A stretch of DNA of 64,000 nucleotides from Halogeometricum sp. S3BR5-2 (GTDB lineage: Archaea > Halobacteriota > Halobacteria > Halobacteriales > Haloferacaceae): positions 248,001 through 312,000 of the forward strand of contig NZ_JAMQOQ010000002.1 in the NCBI RefSeq assembly GCF_031624635.1, given 5' to 3'. Made by a program: the position numbers and the translations under genes. Shown here in pieces: positions 61,301-64,000 of the stretch; positions within the stretch are counted from its first letter, which is position 1, and every line of letters begins with the position of its first letter. The notes under the pieces are model-generated. The model searched no databases, was not told the DNA's origin, and saw only the letters and a list, made by a program, of their open reading frames with translations.

Positions 61301-62247
61301 GCAAGTTCAACGCGACGCTCTCGAACGTGACGGCCGTCGGTGGGTCCGAACCGCACGGCGGAGTGGTCGCCGACACCGACTCCGTGGTCGTCGACACGAA
61401 GGCGCCCAGCGTCGTTGACGCCGAAATCGTCGACGCTAACGGCACGCGAACCAACGTCTCGATTCAGTTCGACGAACCCGTCTCCGTCAGTTCCCCGGGG
61501 ATCAAACTCGCTGGTGAGAGTATGACGAATCTCGATAACGACGACTCCCGGCAGGACGAAGGCGTCGTGTACGTCTACCTTCCGGGCATCGTTGCGACCG
61601 GTGATGCCCCGTCGCTCTCGGTGACCGGCGGCGTCTTCGAACGCTACGACCACACCGAGAACACGAAGAACGTCGTGACCACCGCCCCCGGCGGCGACCT
61701 CGTCGACCCCCACTCCTGGACCACGCTCGACACGCACGAGTACGACCTGAAGAAGGGCGTCAACTTCGTCTCCGTCCCGGCCGAGTTCGGCTCGCTCGAC
61801 ATCGCGAGCTCCGAATTCGCCGACATGACGATCATGACGTACGACGACGGCGAGTGGCTCACCTACAACCCCGAGAAGCCCGGCGACGAGCAGGACTTCG
61901 CGGAACTCGAGGGCGGCCAGGGCTACATCGTCACGACCGACGCCGACGCGACGGTCGACGTGACGGTCCGGAACGAGAAGCCCGGCACGACCGCCGAAGA
62001 CGCCACGCCGAGCGCGCAGCACCTCGAAGAGGGCTGGAACCTGATCGGCCACTGGCAGGAGGGCTCGCAGTCGCAGATTCAGGCCCTCGGTACGATCGGT
62101 CAGAGCGAATCGACCAACGTCTGGGAGCAGAACGTCGCCGGTTCCTACGGCTACGACGTCGCGAGCGACTTCGCTCCCGGCCACGCGTACTGGGTCTTCG
62201 TCGAGGACGACGAGGTCTACACGGCCTCCGAGTACGCCCAGAACTGA
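58381..62247 (+). CDS. Large surface glycoprotein (S-layer type), 1288 aa, no C-terminal sorting signal
   Basis: A signal peptide (about residues 6-40, ending AFAGSAAAASE) shows Sec export. The body consists of beta-sandwich repeats: two homologous units around VTVTYDEAVTVDTTDGTPTL, later Ig-like units with many NxS/T sequons, and a final domain LKKGVNFVSVPAEFGSL ... LEEGWNLIGHWQEGSQSQ, typical of haloarchaeal surface glycoproteins. Strikingly, it ends DEVYTASEYAQN with no Thr-rich stalk or PGF-CTERM; those features are in the next gene. ATG at 58381 or 58396. The N-terminal third is lower in GC than the rest. Function: cell envelope, likely S-layer or adhesin. Confidence 0.9.
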   Translation: MQIYTMFKQRLDQNQVRAVTLAALVMLSVIGGSVAFAGSAAAASELNVSPELAQPGESVSLSVSTATNDVIFGVDSDNSGTIENDEIVGTSDGEFDPTGAISFTPDSLPEIFASTDASFTIAVIEEDGNTNNGNADISSFLVSESDKTGTLDVDGVGPSIIETSVTSTDANEDGIYVKDETVQVTVTYDEAVTVDTTDGTPTLEIAPGTEASYVSTDSNKVVFEYTVQEGDETELTLGEIKLNGGAIIDAANNNADTTTDAQGIDVSVDAVAPSIDGASVVSTDEDGVYVAGETIEVTVTYDEAVTVDTTDGTPTLDLGDVSGDANYASGSGSTQLVFSYDVSDGDEGKLTLGDISGGTLQDAAGNDADTTASAQSIDASVDAVDPISPSSITVQTKTPINSANKSVVDINVNFDSVPESGTVTLRVTDEDTGEVTDTVDTDGSESVSFTVDLHSLYDGQLTAAAKLTDDAGNENSSGFTAEQTFDKDTTAPSVSVESPSENDVVQSQDAISGTASASDIEAVELRIANGSKTWNGGEFTSTGTVVGATTYDAQSGVWTYDSSSIGSEGSYTITAIAIDTSGNSQSSSDVTYTIDNSIDTASIESLNETVVAAGDTIEVTYNANDVNYDSARLIVENSTEQFGSYDASNGTTVTQGVFAPNTAGEYTVRLEVNDTAENSNNESTKSFTVDTAAPNVSGVTLEAEDGDSVVTVGDTVTVTTNVSGQTDVASVDVDVTQFNNSAVTMTETDEPGVYSATFTVDESAIEGEQNVSVTVTDNVGNKDVFDSNSLTVDTNAPSFDFLEAHQTDGFVNVTFHVNETLDTNSIEVSIRDGLNQELGTVTSWTESDSTDHLYEGSYEIGNEETPYSANLTAASDVAGNAVSDPLLNDTIPVTSGVDISASGNVTTVKVTADEELKSFDIGLQSEQNLAESAKDDEIAAGVRLNQSQFDSSAEKVQSAYTYTYTYTYTVPRDGKFNATLSNVTAVGGSEPHGGVVADTDSVVVDTKAPSVVDAEIVDANGTRTNVSIQFDEPVSVSSPGIKLAGESMTNLDNDDSRQDEGVVYVYLPGIVATGDAPSLSVTGGVFERYDHTENTKNVVTTAPGGDLVDPHSWTTLDTHEYDLKKGVNFVSVPAEFGSLDIASSEFADMTIMTYDDGEWLTYNPEKPGDEQDFAELEGGQGYIVTTDADATVDVTVRNEKPGTTAEDATPSAQHLEEGWNLIGHWQEGSQSQIQALGTIGQSESTNVWEQNVAGSYGYDVASDFAPGHAYWVFVEDDEVYTASEYAQN
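58928..59315 (+). repeat. 49-bp perfect direct repeat inside the surface protein gene
   Basis: 58928-58976 and 59267-59315 are identical over 49 bp, spaced by 339 bp (113 codons), encoding VTVTYDEAVTVDTTDG in both units. Confidence 0.85.
61258..61287 (+). repeat. In-frame TACAC(G/C) hexanucleotide microsatellite
   Basis: Five hexanucleotide units (three TACACG, two TACACC) encode alternating Tyr-Thr in the surface glycoprotein. Could change length by slippage without changing frame. Confidence 0.85.
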
Positions 62248-62287
62248 ACAGCCCGCTTCCCACCCATATTTCACATAATCCATTACA

Positions 62288-62992
62288 ATGACACAAATCA
62301 CGCGACAGACGAACGGCCTCCGGTACCTCACACTCGCCATCGTAGCGCTCTTGGTGGTCGCTCCGGCGACCGCTGCCGCCGTCCCGAGCCCCCCGCACGA
62401 GGTGTTCGGTACGGTCACCGATCAGGACGGCGACCCCGTCGAAGGCGCGAGCGTCACGGTGACCGACGCTGACGGGAACAGCCACGCCGCGACGACCAAC
62501 GCCGACGGCTACTACGAGATCAAGTTCCCCGCCGACGAGGGCGACGCCGGGGAGACGCTCACCGTCGAGGTGAGCGGCGAGTCAGAGACCACGTCCTTCG
62601 CGAGCGGGAGTTCCGAACGGCTGGACGTCGAAGTGACCATCTCGTCCGACGACGGGCGAGACGAGAACGGCGACGACGACGACGACAGATACTCGTCCGG
62701 CGGTTCCTCGTCCGGCGACAGTTCGTCGGCCGGCGATTCCTCCGATACGGCCGGAGAATCCGGCGATGGGACGGAGACGCCCGTCGACTCGGTGACGACC
62801 ACCGAAGAGCCGTCGAGTCCCGAGCCGACGACCTCCGAATCGACGACCGAGCAATCCACCACCGAACGGCAGACGACTGAGCAGCCCGTCACCGAAGAGC
62901 GAACGACTTCGACGGGCATCCCCGGATTCGGCCTCGTCGTCGCGGTGCTGGCGCTCGTCGCCGTCGCGTTCGTCGCCGCCCGACGCGAGTAA
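62288..62992 (+). CDS. Surface protein with carboxypeptidase-regulatory-like domain and PGF-CTERM, 234 aa
   Basis: Begins with a Sec signal (LTLAIVALLVVAPATAAAVP). One CarboxypepD_reg/Cna-B-like domain follows (VFGTVTDQDGDPVEGASVTV, ATTNADGYYEIKFPADE). An acidic patch and a ~100-residue Ser/Thr/Glu-rich, likely O-glycosylated stalk (GGSSSGDSSSAGDSSDTAGE; TTEEPSSPEPTTSESTTEQS) run to PGFGLVVAVLALVAVAFVAARRE, a PGF-CTERM. It starts 40 bp after the large surface protein and looks like the anchor module of that protein as a separate gene. Role inferred. Confidence 0.9.
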   Translation: MTQITRQTNGLRYLTLAIVALLVVAPATAAAVPSPPHEVFGTVTDQDGDPVEGASVTVTDADGNSHAATTNADGYYEIKFPADEGDAGETLTVEVSGESETTSFASGSSERLDVEVTISSDDGRDENGDDDDDRYSSGGSSSGDSSSAGDSSDTAGESGDGTETPVDSVTTTEEPSSPEPTTSESTTEQSTTERQTTEQPVTEERTTSTGIPGFGLVVAVLALVAVAFVAARRE

Positions 62993-63089
62993 CGCGACGA
63001 CTCACCTCTCGGTTTCTCGTTTTTCGCACGACGAGCGGAACGCTCGGAGTCCGGCCGTCGAACCGGTCTCTCTCTCTTCGCGCTCTACT

Positions 63090-64000
63090 TCACGCCGTCC
63101 GCCGTTCGAGCACCGTCCCCGCCTCGCCGACGACGACGGCCGTCGACCCGTCGCACGCGACGCCCGACAGCGACTCGACGGCGGGCGGCGACGCTCGTTC
63201 CCACCCGGCGCCGAACCGCTCGTACACGGCGTCCTCCCCGGCGGCGACGCCGCTCGTTCCCGAGACGGCCACCGCCAGTATCGGGTCCTCCGAGAGCCGT
63301 TCCGGCGTCCACCGCGACCCGTCGTACCGGTGGAGCGCGCCGTCGTCGTCGCTGAGGAGGGGGACGTCGCCGCCGGCGGTCACGTCCGTGAGGGTGCCGT
63401 TCGCACCCTCGAAGTCGAGCGACTCGAACGTCCGGCCGGCGTCGTCCGTCCGGAACACGCCGTCGTTGCTGTCGCAGACGTACCCTTCCTCGCCGCGGAG
63501 TTCGACGCCGACGATACTGGACCCGCTGCCCGGCTTGGTCGACGACTCCCACGCCACGTCGCCGTCGCGGTAGCGGCCGCGGCGGACCTGCCCGGACCCG
63601 TCCGCGAGGAGGACCGTCTCGGTTCCGCCGGCCTCGGCGGCGGCGACGGCCGCGACGTCGTTCGTGTCGTCGTCGGGGGCGGAGAAGTCGACGTGCCGGC
63701 CGGATTCGGGGTCGATTCGTCCGACTGCGCCGCTCTCGCCGGCGACCCAGACGCCGCCGCCCGCGACGGCGTCGACGCCGGTGAGGTCGTTCGACGCCGC
63801 GCCGGGGCCGTCTTCGAGGACGACTTCCCACTCGGGCCCGTCTCGACTCCCGCCGCCCGCCTCGCGGACGACGACGCCATCCTCGCCGGCGGCGTACGCC
63901 CCCGTTCCGGTCACGACGGCGTCGAACAGGTCTCCGTCCGTCGGCGCGTCGGCGACGACCCACTCGGGTTCCGGAGATGCCTCCTCGTCGTCACCCGACT
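63090..64000 (-). CDS. Beta-propeller protein, 5' end cut by window edge
   Basis: The reverse frame is open from the right edge to a stop at 63090; the start lies beyond 64000. The visible ~303 residues are repeats of about 45: AYAAGEDGVVVREAGG, VWVAGESGAVGRIDPESG, VLLADGSGQVRRGRYRDG, YVCDSNDGVFRTDDAGRTFE, VPLLSDDDGALHRYDGS and STAVVVGEAGTVLERRTA. This resembles Ycf48/BNR-type or sialidase-like propellers of exported proteins. The acidic start visible at the edge (DDEEASPEPEW) resembles a lipoprotein linker, so a signal probably lies beyond. Function unknown. Confidence 0.7.
   Translation of the reverse strand, partial: SGDDEEASPEPEWVVADAPTDGDLFDAVVTGTGAYAAGEDGVVVREAGGGSRDGPEWEVVLEDGPGAASNDLTGVDAVAGGGVWVAGESGAVGRIDPESGRHVDFSAPDDDTNDVAAVAAAEAGGTETVLLADGSGQVRRGRYRDGDVAWESSTKPGSGSSIVGVELRGEEGYVCDSNDGVFRTDDAGRTFESLDFEGANGTLTDVTAGGDVPLLSDDDGALHRYDGSRWTPERLSEDPILAVAVSGTSGVAAGEDAVYERFGAGWERASPPAVESLSGVACDGSTAVVVGEAGTVLERRTA

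Noticed and set aside
59458-62418. 986-codon minus-strand frame opposite the surface protein
   Set aside because: Antisense to the surface glycoprotein, whose signal peptide, sequons and repeats are clear. The reverse product is Val/Asp/Arg-rich noise.
1-64000. CRISPR array, rRNA operon, transposase or integrase
   Set aside because: I looked for regularly spaced repeats, rRNA sequences and recombinase motifs and found none in the window.

Overview
The window is a high-GC, gene-dense stretch of a haloarchaeal chromosome. The evidence is the acidic proteins, haloarchaeal-only families, Tat-dependent lipoproteins, PGF-CTERM surface proteins, TATA-type promoters close to start codons, a proteasome-activating nucleotidase, aIF2/5B-type infB, archaeosine and Pus10/TrmY tRNA-modification enzymes, and a SecF-SecD order typical of archaea. 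Gene order (infB, nob1, pgi, secFD, rnhB, pus10, aceA, tgtA, arcS) recalls the Haloferax group. That comparison is from memory and was not checked.

Left part (1-12.4 kb): aconitase (3' end cut by the window edge), a small conserved protein, dUTPase, a PAS histidine kinase, a PAN ATPase, pyruvoyl arginine decarboxylase, small membrane or soluble proteins, initiation factor infB, a PRC-barrel protein, Nob1, a CPBP protease and glucose-6-phosphate isomerase. A roughly 260-bp near-palindromic element fills the next gap. 12.9-22.1 kb: membrane proteins, a Tat-exported DyP-peroxidase-like protein, a TVP38-type protein, a CDP-alcohol phosphatidyltransferase, a GNAT enzyme, small haloarchaeal proteins, then overlapping secF-secD. 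22.3-28.5 kb, mainly minus strand: RNase HII, Pus10, DUF4112 and other small proteins, a possible 54-aa gene, and a three-gene set of a coiled-coil protein, isocitrate lyase and a CitE/malyl-CoA-lyase-like enzyme.

28.8-43.1 kb: an ABC-2 exporter pair, a short-chain dehydrogenase, a Tat-exported protein with a papain-like Cys/His arrangement, lipoproteins, a complete five-gene dipeptide/oligopeptide ABC importer (binding protein, two permeases, two ATPases), TrmY followed by tRNA-Pro(CGG), inverted-repeat-rich DNA, and a GH5-like lipoprotein. 43.3-57.7 kb: a ferritin-like exported protein, a protein built from an internal duplication, membrane proteins, VOC, arylsulfotransferase-like, Nudix, a second CPBP protease, TgtA, a small winged-helix protein, a five-repeat DUF7282-type surface protein, a PNPOx-type protein and ArcS. 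57.7-64 kb: a PhiH1-repressor-like winged-helix protein, a 1288-aa surface glycoprotein without its own C-terminal sorting signal, a small PGF-CTERM protein directly downstream, and an edge-truncated beta-propeller protein.

The genes connect in several ways. Pus10 and TrmY make N1-methylpseudouridine 54, and TgtA and ArcS make archaeosine 15, so four tRNA-modification genes sit within 35 kb. Aconitase, isocitrate lyase and the CitE-like lyase fit acetate or C2 carbon use. The most unusual signals are: a 34-bp promoter element shared by the ferritin-like and DUF7282 exported-protein genes; the apparent split of a large surface protein and its sorting/anchor module into two neighbouring genes; the papain-like Tat protein; and the DyP-like protein that lacks the usual distal aspartate.
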